Origin: Pseudorhodoplanes sp. | GTDB taxonomy: Bacteria > Pseudomonadota > Alphaproteobacteria > Rhizobiales > Xanthobacteraceae | Assembly (NCBI GenBank): GCA_019187085.1 | Contig: JABARS010000029.1 | Span: forward strand, 1-54,674 | DNA length: 54,674 bases | Direction: 5' to 3' | Part shown: piece after piece, positions 25,294 to 33,629 of the stretch | Layout: each line of letters starts with the position of its first letter | Numbering within the stretch: position 1 is the stretch's first letter | Made by a program: the position numbers and the translations under genes | Notes under the pieces: generated by a model | The model's database searches: none | Seen by the model: the letters and a program-made list of their open reading frames with translations, nothing else | Told to the model about the DNA's origin: nothing

Positions 25294-25911
25294 TCAGCTC
25301 GATGCCTTGCCCCACAATTCCTGCAGCCGCCGGTCGCGGCCGCAATTCCAGCGGTAGAATTTGTATTTGGCGGAATTCTTCAGGTGGAAGTCCTGATGAT
25401 AGTCCTCCGCCCTGTAGAAGGCCGCCGCCGGCGCAACCTCGGTCTCCACGGCCCGTCCGAACTTGTCGGCCACCGCCTTTTTCGAGGCCTCGGCCAGCGC
25501 CCGCTCCTCGTCGGTGCGGTAGAAGATGGCGCTGCGGTATTGCGGACCGCTGTCGCAGAACTGCCGGTTCTTCGCGAACGGATCGACATTGCGCCAGAAA
25601 TGGTCGAGCAACTGCCGGTAGCTGACCTTGGCGGGATCGTAGACGATTTCCACCGCTTCGGTGTGGCCGGTCGCACCCGAGGATACCTGCGCATAGGTCG
25701 GGTCCATCTCCCTGCCCCCGGTATAGCCGGAGGTAGTCGACAACACGCCTTCGACCTTGTCGAAGTCCGCCTCCACGCACCAGAAGCAGCCGGCGGCAAA
25801 GATGGCCACGGCCGTCTTCGACGGGACGGGGCTTTGGGCAACGCCGTGACCGGCAAAAGCGACAAGAGACAGCGCGGCCAGCGCCAGCGTCACGGCGGCA
25901 ATCCGTTTCAT
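25294..25911 (-). CDS. msrA: Peptide-methionine (S)-S-oxide reductase MsrA, exported
   Basis: The protein has 205 aa from ATG 25911, preceded by GGGAGGTC. A signal peptide (residues 1-25, ending GVAQ) is followed by the active site GCFWC (catalytic Cys42) and by the family blocks GYTGG, GHTEAVEIVYDP and RSAIFY. It reduces methionine-S-sulfoxide. With msrB it forms a two-gene operon for repair of oxidised envelope proteins. An upstream in-frame start at 25965 would bury the signal peptide and is rejected. Confidence 0.94.
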   Translation of the reverse strand: MKRIAAVTLALAALSLVAFAGHGVAQSPVPSKTAVAIFAAGCFWCVEADFDKVEGVLSTTSGYTGGREMDPTYAQVSSGATGHTEAVEIVYDPAKVSYRQLLDHFWRNVDPFAKNRQFCDSGPQYRSAIFYRTDEERALAEASKKAVADKFGRAVETEVAPAAAFYRAEDYHQDFHLKNSAKYKFYRWNCGRDRRLQELWGKASS

Positions 25912-26106
25912 GGTCCGACCTCCCGGTTCTGCGGCCCGTCCGGTCCTTCGTCCGGCACCGCTCATTTGTTACTCCGCCGGCCCGGTTCAACCTCACGATT
26001 GCGCGAGCGCCGAGGCCTCCCCTTCGGCACAGCCCCATCTTGCCCGCCTCCGGGCGCCGTGATTAGTGAGGCCCGACGGCTATTCGGACGGAATTTCGGA
26101 GTTTCC

Positions 26107-26952
26107 ATGCGTTTCGAAGGTACCAAGGGCTATGTCGCCACCGACGACCTCAAGGTCGCGGTCAATGCGGCCATCACGCTCGAACGCCCGCTTCTGGTCA
26201 AAGGCGAGCCCGGCACGGGCAAGACGGTGCTCGCGCTCGAAATCGCCCGCGCGATCGGGGCGGAATTGCTCGAATGGCACGTCAAGTCCACCACCAAGGC
26301 GCAGCAGGGCCTGTACGAATATGACGCGGTCTCGCGTCTGCGTGACAGCCAACTCGGCGACGAGCGCGTCAAGGACATCCGCAACTACATCAAGCGCGGC
26401 AAGCTCTGGGAGGCGTTCGTCGCCGACGCGCGGCCCGTGCTCCTGATCGACGAGATCGACAAAGCCGACATCGAGTTTCCCAATGACCTGCTGCAGGAAC
26501 TCGACCGCATGGAATTCTTCGTCTACGAGACCGGCGAGACGGTAAAGGCGCGGCGGCGGCCGATCGTCGTCATCACCTCCAACAACGAGAAGGAATTGCC
26601 GGACGCCTTCCTGCGCCGCTGCTTCTTTCACTATATCCGCTTCCCCGACGAGGAGACGATGCGCGCCATCGTCGAGGTGCACTTCCCCGGCATCAAACAG
26701 CGTCTGGTTGCCGAGGCGCTGCGGCTGTTCTACGAGATCCGCGAGGTGCCGGGCCTGAAGAAGAAGCCCTCGACCTCCGAGCTGCTCGACTGGCTCAAGC
26801 TTCTGATGGTCGAGGACATCGGTCCCGATACGCTGCGCGAGCGCGACCCCAAGAAGCTGATCCCGCCGCTGCACGGCGCGCTGCTCAAGAACGAGCAGGA
26901 CGTGCATCTGTTCGAGCGTCTCGCGTTCATGGCGAGACGCGACGGGCGCTGA
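26107..26952 (+). CDS. MoxR-family AAA+ ATPase
   Basis: The protein has 281 aa. Walker A GEPGTGKT (residues 33-40), Walker B VLLIDEIDKAD (about residue 117), sensor 1 VVITSNNEKELPDAFLRRC and a C-terminal lid. MoxR ATPases act as chaperones with VWA-domain partners. The usual partner, a CoxE-like VWA gene, is not next door but at 42274-43446 on the other strand. ATG 26107 is chosen; an open frame to 25168 runs antisense to msrA/msrB. The last codons (LFERLAFMARRDGR) lie in an inverted repeat that is repeated downstream of the stop. Confidence 0.92.
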   Translation: MRFEGTKGYVATDDLKVAVNAAITLERPLLVKGEPGTGKTVLALEIARAIGAELLEWHVKSTTKAQQGLYEYDAVSRLRDSQLGDERVKDIRNYIKRGKLWEAFVADARPVLLIDEIDKADIEFPNDLLQELDRMEFFVYETGETVKARRRPIVVITSNNEKELPDAFLRRCFFHYIRFPDEETMRAIVEVHFPGIKQRLVAEALRLFYEIREVPGLKKKPSTSELLDWLKLLMVEDIGPDTLRERDPKKLIPPLHGALLKNEQDVHLFERLAFMARRDGR

Positions 26953-27010
26953 CAGGCACCGCCCTGTGTGTTCGAGCGTCTCGCATTCATGGCGAGACGC
27001 GACGGACGCC
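26910..27010. repeat. 41-bp direct repeat containing a hairpin, at and after the moxR 3' end
   Basis: The 26910-26950 sequence (start TGTTCGAGCGTCTCGC) recurs at 26970-27010 with two base differences. Each copy holds the inverted repeat GCGTCTCGC...GCGAGACGC around a short loop. The first copy encodes the MoxR C-terminus and the second lies in the gap before the convergent lipoprotein gene. The 19 bp between them do not match any flanking sequence. Confidence 0.85.
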
Positions 27011-27018
27011 GATCCGCC

Positions 27019-27741
27019 TCAGCGCCGTCGCGGCGGCGTAGCCGGCGCGGCGGGTGCGGCCGGCGGTGCCTTAATCCAGTTCTGCTGGCGCGCGTACTCG
27101 ACGATACGGTCGGCGGCGGCCTGCGCCACGCGGCGAACATGCGCATCGACCTCGGGCGACAATTGCTCGGGCGCGCCGGCCGCAGGCGCCGCCGCGCGGG
27201 CGGGCACGCGCGGCGCGGACTGGTCCTCGGCCGTGAAACTCGTCAGCGGCTTCTGCTCGATGTCGGCGCGATAGAGCAGCTTGCCCTCCGCAACGATGCG
27301 GACACGGCCGGCCCCGAACCCGCTTTGCCGGCGCTGCCGCAGGTCGTCCTCGTTGAGACTGCGGATCGCGCCCTCCACGATCACCGCGTTGGTGTTGGCG
27401 CGCATATTGTCGGCGGAGCCCGGCTCCGCCGGCAGGCCGGCACTGCGCAACGCTGCGACGAGCTGCGAAAAAAACACCGCCGACACGCGCTGGCCGGTTT
27501 CGATGGCGACCGCCTGATCCGTCAGGCCGCTCATGCGCCGTTTGAGCTGCGCGCCGAGCACGGGATCGCTCATCTGCGAACCGGGCGCCGGATCGAATGC
27601 GCTGACGAACACTTTCGAGGGCCGTTCCAGCGGACCGGACTGCGGCGCGGCCCAGTCCTTCGCGCACCCGCCCGCGATAAGCGCTGCGGCAAGACCCGCG
27701 GCAAGCCGCAGGACGCGCGGCATCGTTCGCGGCGCGCTCAT
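27019..27741 (-). CDS. Predicted lipoprotein of unknown function
   Basis: The protein has 240 aa. The signal peptide ends in a lipobox (LIAGGCAKD). The middle (PSKVFVSAFDPAPGSQ, VIVEGAIRSLNEDDLRQRRQSGFGAGRVRIVAEGKLLY) suggests a DUF4410-like beta fold, but this is uncertain. The C-terminus is Pro/Ala-rich and ends in Arg. Its ATG overlaps the stop of the upstream FAD oxidoreductase gene, so the two are probably one operon. Probably on the inner face of the outer membrane. Confidence 0.75.
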   Translation of the reverse strand: MSAPRTMPRVLRLAAGLAAALIAGGCAKDWAAPQSGPLERPSKVFVSAFDPAPGSQMSDPVLGAQLKRRMSGLTDQAVAIETGQRVSAVFFSQLVAALRSAGLPAEPGSADNMRANTNAVIVEGAIRSLNEDDLRQRRQSGFGAGRVRIVAEGKLLYRADIEQKPLTSFTAEDQSAPRVPARAAAPAAGAPEQLSPEVDAHVRRVAQAAADRIVEYARQQNWIKAPPAAPAAPATPPRRR

Positions 27742-29240
27742 GCGGCGGTGCCTCCCGGTTGCATCGGCGGCGCGCCGGCCTCCGCCGCGGCCGGCGCGGA
27801 TGCCGCGCCTACTCCGGCAGGAAGCGGCTCGCCCGTGCTCGGCTCGGTCGCGATCTGCGCCCACAGCCGCTGCGCACGCTGTGCATCCTCCATGTCGTAG
27901 CGGCTCTTCACCCGCTCGCGCCGGCGCGAAAGCCGCGCGGCCATGCGCTCCTGTCCGCCCAGCAGCAGGTTTTGCAGGCGCGCGACCAGGCGTCCGGCCG
28001 AGCCGCCGGCCCAGATCAGTTCGAACGGCTCGAAGGCCAGCCAGGTCCGGCTGCCTTCCACGATCGCGCGCGCCAGGATGTTGCCCGCCATCGCCGTGGT
28101 GTTGAGGCCGTGCTGGCCGAAGCCGCTGGCGATCCACACGCCGGGAACCATCTCGCCGACCTGCGGCATGCGGTGCACCGCGTAGCCGAACGTTCCCGCC
28201 CAGGCCGATTCGATCTCGACCTTGCCGAGCTGCGGAAAAATGCGCCCGATGTCGCGCCGCAGCCGCCGCCCGACGCGGCGCGCATTGGCTTCCCTCACCG
28301 TCAGCCCGCCGGACCAGATCAGCCGGTCGCCGGCCAGCCGGTAATGACTGTCGGCGAACACCCCGTCGCCGATCCCGCCGGCGAAATCGATGGCGTCGGC
28401 GACCTGCGCGCCGAGCGGAGCAGTCGCGACCACATAGCGCGTGGCCGGCACGAGCGTCTGCGACAGCGCCGGCATCAGCCCGCCCAGATGTACGCCGCCC
28501 GCAAGCACCACCGCGCCCGCCCGCACCCGCGCATGCGGGGTCTGGATGCGCTTGCGCACACCGACCGGATCCATCGCAAGCGCCGGCGTGTTCTCGAAGA
28601 TGCGCACGCCCGCCTCCTCCGCAAGCCGCGCCAGCCCGAGCGCGTAATTGAGCGGATGGATATGGAAGGCGTCGCGGAAATGGATCGCCTGAAAATAATG
28701 GGACGATTTGAGGTGCGCGCGCACGCGCTCGGTCGGCCAGGCTTCGCAATCGACCCCGAACGTCGTGCGCAGGAAATGCGCCGTGCGCTCGACCGTCTGC
28801 GCGTCGTCGATTTTCGAAACCGACAAGAAGCCGCCGCCGGACAAGGCGGCGTCCGCAAGCCCCGCCTCCGCGATCGTGTCGCGGATGTAATCGACGCCGG
28901 CTTCGGACAGCCGCCACAGCACCCGCGCGCGCTCAAGCCCCGCCCGCGCGACGATCCGGCGCGGGTCCTGCGCGAAGCCGGGCATCACAAGCCCGATATT
29001 GCGGCCGGAGGCGCCGCCGGCGATACGTCCACCTTCGAGCACGGCGACCGAACGCCCGCGCCGCGCGATCTCGCGCGCCGCCGTCAGCCCGGCAAGACCC
29101 GCACCGACGACGCATACATCGACGTCGAGATCGAACTGCAGCGGCGCGCAGCGCGGACCGGCGGCCATGGTCGCGGTGAAATAGGTCGCGGCATAGCCCG
29201 CGCCGGCATCGTCGGTCTGCGTCAAATCAGCCGTATCCAT
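27738..29240 (-). CDS. FAD-dependent oxidoreductase (DAO/glycine oxidase family)
   Basis: The protein has 500 aa. The FAD-binding motif VCVVGAGLAGLTAAREIARRG (near residue 42) is followed by GGRIAGGASGRNIG. The C-terminal flavin contact region (GVWIASGFGQHGLNTTAMAGNILA) is that of the DAO superfamily (compare gamma-glutamylputrescine oxidase). It probably oxidises an amine or amino acid; the substrate is not clear. The C-terminal about 70 residues are an Ala/Pro-rich tail. ATG 29240 is used; ATG 29270 is also possible. It overlaps the downstream lipoprotein gene by 4 bp. Confidence 0.85.
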   Translation of the reverse strand: MDTADLTQTDDAGAGYAATYFTATMAAGPRCAPLQFDLDVDVCVVGAGLAGLTAAREIARRGRSVAVLEGGRIAGGASGRNIGLVMPGFAQDPRRIVARAGLERARVLWRLSEAGVDYIRDTIAEAGLADAALSGGGFLSVSKIDDAQTVERTAHFLRTTFGVDCEAWPTERVRAHLKSSHYFQAIHFRDAFHIHPLNYALGLARLAEEAGVRIFENTPALAMDPVGVRKRIQTPHARVRAGAVVLAGGVHLGGLMPALSQTLVPATRYVVATAPLGAQVADAIDFAGGIGDGVFADSHYRLAGDRLIWSGGLTVREANARRVGRRLRRDIGRIFPQLGKVEIESAWAGTFGYAVHRMPQVGEMVPGVWIASGFGQHGLNTTAMAGNILARAIVEGSRTWLAFEPFELIWAGGSAGRLVARLQNLLLGGQERMAARLSRRRERVKSRYDMEDAQRAQRLWAQIATEPSTGEPLPAGVGAASAPAAAEAGAPPMQPGGTAA

Positions 29241-29308
29241 TTCCGCATTCCCGGATAGTCGCGCCGGCATGCTAGACTGCCGCCGTTCGAAAATCGACCA
29301 CGGCCCTC

Positions 29309-29836
29309 ATGCTCCGCCTGATGCTCCTGCGGCACGCCAAGTCGGACTGGCCTCGGTCCGGCGGCCGCGACCACGACCGTCCCCTCAATGCGCGCGGGCG
29401 CGAGGCGGCGCCGCTGGTCGGCCGCTACATGACCGCCCACGACCTCCTGCCGCAGCACGCGATCGTCTCCACCGCCGCGCGCACGCGCGAGACCTGGTCG
29501 CTCGTCCAGCAGACGCTGCGCGCGCGCCCGACGACGGAATTCGACAGCCGCATCTACGAAGCCTCCCCGCACGTGATCCTCGATGCGATCATGCGCAGCG
29601 CCACGCCAGCACGGCAATTGATCGTGGTCGGCCACAATCCCGGCCTGCAGAGTCTCGCGCTTGCGCTCGTCGGCGCCGGAGAACGCGAGGCACGCGCGCG
29701 CTTGTTCGAGAAATTCCCGACCGGCGGCCTCGCGGTCATCGATTTCGACGCCGCCGCCTGGAGCGACATCCGGCCCGGCACCGGCCGCCTGGTGTGTTTC
29801 GTCACGCCGCAGGCGCTGGCCGATGCCGACAAATGA
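29309..29836 (+). CDS. sixA: SixA-like histidine phosphatase
   Basis: The protein has 175 aa. The histidine phosphatase signature is LRHAKSDW (Arg8, His9), with the second catalytic His in VVGHNPGL and the Arg/Glu contacts in STAARTRETW and IYEA. SixA proteins dephosphorylate phosphohistidine on Hpt domains or on PTS proteins. An Hpt protein is encoded at 49809-50195 and could be a substrate, but that is conjecture. It is divergent from the FAD oxidoreductase. Confidence 0.85.
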   Translation: MLRLMLLRHAKSDWPRSGGRDHDRPLNARGREAAPLVGRYMTAHDLLPQHAIVSTAARTRETWSLVQQTLRARPTTEFDSRIYEASPHVILDAIMRSATPARQLIVVGHNPGLQSLALALVGAGEREARARLFEKFPTGGLAVIDFDAAAWSDIRPGTGRLVCFVTPQALADADK

Positions 29837-29920
29837 TTGCGGCAAAGGCGCAACCAAGGGCTCAACGCGGACGCGCCGGCATGCCATCATAGTCGCATCC
29901 GGGGGATCGGAGGATGCATC

Positions 29921-30346
29921 ATGTTCACAAATATTCTGGTACCCGTCGACATCGCTGAGCCGGAACTGGCCAAGCCCGCGATCATGGCCGCCATCGCCAT
30001 GGCGCGCTCGGTCGGCGGCAAGGTGCGGCTGGTCAATGTCCTGCCCATGACCCCGGTCATGCTGGCCGAATATGTGCCGCCGGATTTCGACGTCCAGCAG
30101 CGCAAGAGCGCCGAGGAAACGCTCGCCGCCATGGCGCGCGACAGCGGGCTCGCAGGCGGCAGCATTTCGACCGTGATCCGCCAGGGCGGCATCTATCACG
30201 AGGTCATCCAGGAGGCGAAGGAGATGGGCGCCGACCTGATCGTGATGACCTCGCACCGCCCCGACATGCGCAGCTATTTTCTCGGTTCGAACGCCGGACA
30301 TGTCGTGCGCTACGCCAATTGCTCGGTGCTGGTGGTGCGCCCGTAA
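29921..30346 (+). CDS. Universal stress protein (UspA family)
   Basis: The protein has 141 aa. It shows the single Usp fold pattern: FTNILVPVDIAEPELAKPA at the N-terminus, LIVMTSHRP in the middle, then FLGSNAGHVVRYANCSVLVVRP. The last part matches the C-terminal ATP-binding strand, although the exact G-2X-G-9X-G(S/T) motif is not fully kept (FLGSNAGHVV), so nucleotide binding is uncertain. A GGAGG site precedes ATG 29921. It is a cytoplasmic stress-response protein. Confidence 0.88.
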   Translation: MFTNILVPVDIAEPELAKPAIMAAIAMARSVGGKVRLVNVLPMTPVMLAEYVPPDFDVQQRKSAEETLAAMARDSGLAGGSISTVIRQGGIYHEVIQEAKEMGADLIVMTSHRPDMRSYFLGSNAGHVVRYANCSVLVVRP

Positions 30347-30350
30347 GCGG

Positions 30351-30944
30351 TCAGCCGCCGGCCGGCAGCAGGTGCGGCGGCGGCGCGTCGGGGGAATAGC
30401 GGCCGGGCCGGTTGTTCTTGAAAAAACCGCCGGTCTGCCAGAGGAAGAGCGCGAAGAAGGCGACGATGAACGCCGCCCCCGAATAGATGCCGGCATGGAT
30501 CGCGCGCACGACGAGCGCGGCAATTCCGAGCGATACCAGCACGAACATGATCACGCCCGGCCAGAACAGATAGACCGGCGTTCCGACATCGAAGCGCGCG
30601 GTGCTGCCGGCGGCGGCCATGCGGCGATGCAGTTCGCCGATGAAGGCGGAATATTCGCGGTCGTGGCGCTGCTGCTCGACCATGTTCTTCCAGCTCGTCG
30701 AGGCGATCAGGATACGCGGCGTGCCCGGGCTCCAGATTTCGGTGACGAAGCGCTGCATCTGCATCGTCACCGGCCGGAACGACATGCGAAGCCGCGTGAT
30801 GCGGTCGTAAGGCGTGCGCCCGCTATAGCGCCCGATGCTCCAGACCAGCGCGTCGTCCTCGAGACGGAATTCGCGCGCCGCGCTCATCATCGAGGGCCGG
30901 AACGCATAGGACAGGCCGGCCGGCTGTTCGTGTTCGTCGGTCAT
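30351..30944 (-). CDS. Conserved inner-membrane protein of unknown function
   Basis: The protein has 197 aa. An N-terminal cytoplasmic beta-rich domain (FRLEDDALVWSIGRYSGRTPYDRITRLRMSFRP, about residues 25-58) resembles a PH-like fold. It is followed by two membrane helices at about 126-145 and 150-172, then a Pro-rich tail. It faces the universal stress gene tail to tail, with only 4 bp between them. No family name was recognised with confidence. Confidence 0.7.
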   Translation of the reverse strand: MTDEHEQPAGLSYAFRPSMMSAAREFRLEDDALVWSIGRYSGRTPYDRITRLRMSFRPVTMQMQRFVTEIWSPGTPRILIASTSWKNMVEQQRHDREYSAFIGELHRRMAAAGSTARFDVGTPVYLFWPGVIMFVLVSLGIAALVVRAIHAGIYSGAAFIVAFFALFLWQTGGFFKNNRPGRYSPDAPPPHLLPAGG

Positions 30945-31134
30945 CTCACGCGGTCCTTGCCGGGTTGTCCCTCAATCCTTGCCGCCGCCTGTCGCAGGCG
31001 GGCACCGGAGAAAAACCGCCCCGTCGCCAAAGTCAATCCATTTGCCGGGAACCGCGTTTCCGCTGCCGCGTTATGTTCCCCGAGGAGCGCTCCCAACGTG
31101 CGCTCTCGACGTGCAGGCAATCCAGGGACGCTGC

Positions 31135-31386
31135 ATGCGACATCCGGTCATACCGCCGCGAAAATCCGAGCAGTGCCGGCGCAACGCGCGCTATTGCGGA
31201 CTGCTGGCCGCCGCCGCGGCGAGCGAGGCCGACCGGCGCACGCTGCTCGTGATGCAGCGGTCCTGGCTCGCGCTCGCCGACAACGAGGAATGGCTCGAAG
31301 GAATGCGCCGCGGCACGGCCCCCGCGCACCGGGTCGACCGGCTCCGTCCCGCCTTCCGCGAGCGCTCCGCTCCGCTGTCGGCCTGA
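31135..31386 (+). CDS. Small conserved Hyphomicrobiales protein
   Basis: The protein has 83 aa. The middle, ARYCGLLAAAAASEADRRTLLVMQRSWLALADNEEWLEGM, is a form I recall from many small Bradyrhizobium hypothetical proteins. It is mainly helical, without a signal peptide. ATG 31135 has AGGGAC in front. Two longer in-frame extensions begin at 30979, but their sequence looks unconserved. Function unknown. Confidence 0.6.
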   Translation: MRHPVIPPRKSEQCRRNARYCGLLAAAAASEADRRTLLVMQRSWLALADNEEWLEGMRRGTAPAHRVDRLRPAFRERSAPLSA

Positions 31387-31570
31387 TCGCCGGCAGGTCG
31401 ATACCGCAGCGGTAGCAGCGGTAATTGTGCAACACCTCTGCGGTTAGCCCGCGGACGAGCGCTTGGTGCAGCGCTTGGTGCTTGGCGCCCCCCTGATTCC
31501 GAATGCTAAATTGGGACTCCCGGCAAGGCCGGGGTAACAAGACCGGGGCAACAGGGATCGAGCAACGCCG

Positions 31571-32698
31571 GTGCGCCGTGACCTCTCATCTCGCGATCGT
31601 CGCCTCCGTCGCCTTGGACGGGTGGCAGGCCTTGGCCTTGCCGCAGCCGTCGGCTTTGTGCTCGCCAACAGCGCAGCTTTCGCCCAGCTCACTCCTTCCC
31701 CGACGATCGGCGCCGGCACGATGAACGCCGCGCTCAGCGCCCCCGGCACGATCTTCGATCTCGGCTCCAAATTCCTGCGCGACAACGCCAATCAGGCCAA
31801 CGCCACGGTTTTCGGTCCGGCGGCCGGCAATCCCGGCGGCGGCGGCGCCGACCTCGCCGTCAACGGCGAGCAGCCCGCCGTGCGTTACCGCATCTGGGGC
31901 GAAGCCTACGGAACGCATGCGCGCACGAGCGCGCAGAACGCGTTCACCGGCGACACGCGCAAGACCTATGGCGGCATCCTCGGCCTGGGCGCCACCGTCG
32001 CGCCGGGCGTCAGCTTCGGCGTGTCGGTCGACCAGGGCCACAGCAAGATCGACATCCGCGACCTGCCGCAATCCTCGCGCATCGACCTGACCCAGATCGG
32101 CGCCAACGCGATTTTCGAATCCGGGCCGTGGACGTTCACCGCGGCCGGCATTTACGGCTTCGGCGACATCGTCATGCGGCGGACCGATGCCGGCGGCGAA
32201 ATTTCCGCTGACTACGACGCCTCGCTCTGGGGCGCCATCGCGGAAACGAGCTATTATTGGCAGAGCGGCAATTGGCGCGTCGTGCCGCGGATCGGGATCG
32301 ACTGGACGCAGATCAAGGTCGACGCCTTCACCGAAAGCGGCGGAGCGACGCCGGTGACCGCCACCGCCCAGCAGACGCGGCGGCTGCGCGCCTTTGCCGG
32401 CGTAGAAGTCGGCTATTCCTGGCTGGCGGGCGCCTATCTCCATGACGTCGGCGTCTATGCGCGCGCGATCGACATCCTCTCCCAGGACGTCGATTCCGTG
32501 CTCGCCACCCCGCTCGATCCCACCGTGCGCGCCCGCCTCATCCCCGGCATCGTCGACGACCGGTTCGAGTTCAACGGTGGCGTTTCGACCGGCGTGAAGC
32601 TGACGGAGACGTCGCGGCTTTATCTCGTCTACGACACGCGGCTGCGCGACGGCTTCAGCGCGCATGCGGGGACCTTCGGGTTCGAAGTCCGCTGGTAG
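31571..32698 (+). CDS. Outer-membrane beta-barrel (autotransporter-domain) protein
   Basis: The protein has 375 aa from GTG 31571. A signal peptide (residues about 15-38, ending NSAAFA) is followed by a Gly/Pro-rich spacer and an autotransporter-type barrel: YRIWGEAYGTHART, YGGILGLGATVAPGVSFGVSVDQG, NAIFESGPWTFTAAGIYGFGD, WGAIAETSYYWQSGNWRVVPRIG. The last strand ends FGFEVRW, the terminal aromatic needed for BAM insertion. There is almost no passenger domain, so it is either a barrel alone or a reduced form. The GTG start is not well supported by a ribosome-binding site. Confidence 0.8.
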   Translation: MRRDLSSRDRRLRRLGRVAGLGLAAAVGFVLANSAAFAQLTPSPTIGAGTMNAALSAPGTIFDLGSKFLRDNANQANATVFGPAAGNPGGGGADLAVNGEQPAVRYRIWGEAYGTHARTSAQNAFTGDTRKTYGGILGLGATVAPGVSFGVSVDQGHSKIDIRDLPQSSRIDLTQIGANAIFESGPWTFTAAGIYGFGDIVMRRTDAGGEISADYDASLWGAIAETSYYWQSGNWRVVPRIGIDWTQIKVDAFTESGGATPVTATAQQTRRLRAFAGVEVGYSWLAGAYLHDVGVYARAIDILSQDVDSVLATPLDPTVRARLIPGIVDDRFEFNGGVSTGVKLTETSRLYLVYDTRLRDGFSAHAGTFGFEVRW

Positions 32699-32823
32699 CG
32701 GCCGCCGGCCGCGTCCCGGCCGATCGCCAATCCCCATTGAACCTCGCAGCGGCTCCCCGCGACCAACGGGCATATTGCCATCCGGCCCCGGCATGCGTCC
32801 GCGGCCCATAACGAGGTGATGCC

Positions 32824-33111
32824 ATGAAGCTCAGAATTTCGGCCCTGCTGGGAGCGCTTGCGCTCGTTTCGCTGGCCCAGGCCGCGCAGGCCGGCAACAT
32901 TGCCGACGACATTTCCGCGCGCCGCAAGATTTCGCCGTTCTACACCTATGTCGATCCGCTGACCGGCGAGGTGCAGACCGTGTACCGGCCGAACTATCTC
33001 GTCCCCTCGAACGATTTCGAGGGCGGCCGTTACGCCGGCGAATACGCCCATCGCCGGGCCAAGGGCCAGTGCGTCCAGGATCTCGGCTACGGCCGCTTCG
33101 AAGGCTGCTGA
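32824..33111 (+). CDS. Small exported Cys-tail protein (family member 1)
   Basis: The protein has 95 aa. The signal peptide is clear (MKLRISALLGALALVSLAQAAQA, cut near residue 23). The mature part is YTYVDPLTGEVQTVYRPNYLVPSNDFEGGRYAGEY and ends with RRAKGQCVQDLGYGRFEGC. The final segment, Cys-x3-DLGYGRFE-x-Cys, is shared with the next two genes on the strand. The two cysteines could form a disulfide. It has its own terminator at 33133. Function unknown. Confidence 0.8.
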   Translation: MKLRISALLGALALVSLAQAAQAGNIADDISARRKISPFYTYVDPLTGEVQTVYRPNYLVPSNDFEGGRYAGEYAHRRAKGQCVQDLGYGRFEGC

Positions 33112-33132
33112 TCGCGCCATCCGCGGTGGAAC

Positions 33133-33168
33133 GAGGCCCGGCGCCGATGGCGGCCGGGCCTCTTTCAT
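33133..33168 (+). terminator. Terminator after the first Cys-tail gene
   Basis: A 10-bp stem GAGGCCCGGC / GCCGGGCCTC with a 10-nt loop is followed by TTTCATT. Confidence 0.75.
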
Positions 33169-33233
33169 TGGCGCCGTGGAGCACCTACCTATGGCGGTAA
33201 GCCGCGAGCCGAAACGAACAGGGAGAGACGACC

Positions 33234-33590
33234 ATGCAGCCCACCCATTCGCTTACCGCCATGTCGCTCCTGAGTGCCCTGCTGCTTTGCGCCGCACTGC
33301 CGGGCGCCTCAAGCGCCGCTGCCGCGCCGGCCGAAACGGCGGGTTCTCTCGCGCAGACGGCGGACAGCCTCGAAATCTCCGCAGCGAAGAAGAAGCGCCC
33401 CCGGGTGCGCGTCTATCGTCCCTATTACGGCACACCCTATTATGCCGCGCCCTATTGGTGGCGGGCGCCCGCCTATCACGGCTCGGACCCCGCCTTTACC
33501 GCCGGCAGAGAGCTGCGCTACCGGCGCGCCATCGGTCAATGCATGATCGATCTCGGTTATGGCCGCTTCGAAAGCTGCCACGCCAATTGA
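33234..33590 (+). CDS. Small exported Cys-tail protein (family member 2)
   Basis: The protein has 118 aa. A signal peptide (about residues 1-30) is followed by a Lys/Arg patch (KKKRPRVRVYR), an aromatic stretch (YYGTPYYAAPYWWRAPAY), and the shared tail RRAIGQCMIDLGYGRFESCHAN. The Tyr/Trp-rich region suggests surface or cell-wall interaction. It lies 123 bp after family member 1 and 40 bp before member 3. Function unknown. Confidence 0.78.
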   Translation: MQPTHSLTAMSLLSALLLCAALPGASSAAAAPAETAGSLAQTADSLEISAAKKKRPRVRVYRPYYGTPYYAAPYWWRAPAYHGSDPAFTAGRELRYRRAIGQCMIDLGYGRFESCHAN

Positions 33591-33629
33591 CGCGCACCGG
33601 CCTGCCGCTGGTCTGAACGGGAGGATGGC

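Noticed and set aside
24776..26038. 420-codon leftward frame covering msrB and antisense or out-of-frame msrA
   Set aside because: Only the last 168 codons encode MsrB; the upstream part reads msrA in a wrong frame.
25168..26106. Long extension of the MoxR frame upstream
   Set aside because: It is antisense to msrB and msrA. The MoxR fold begins with MRFEGTKGYV at 26107.
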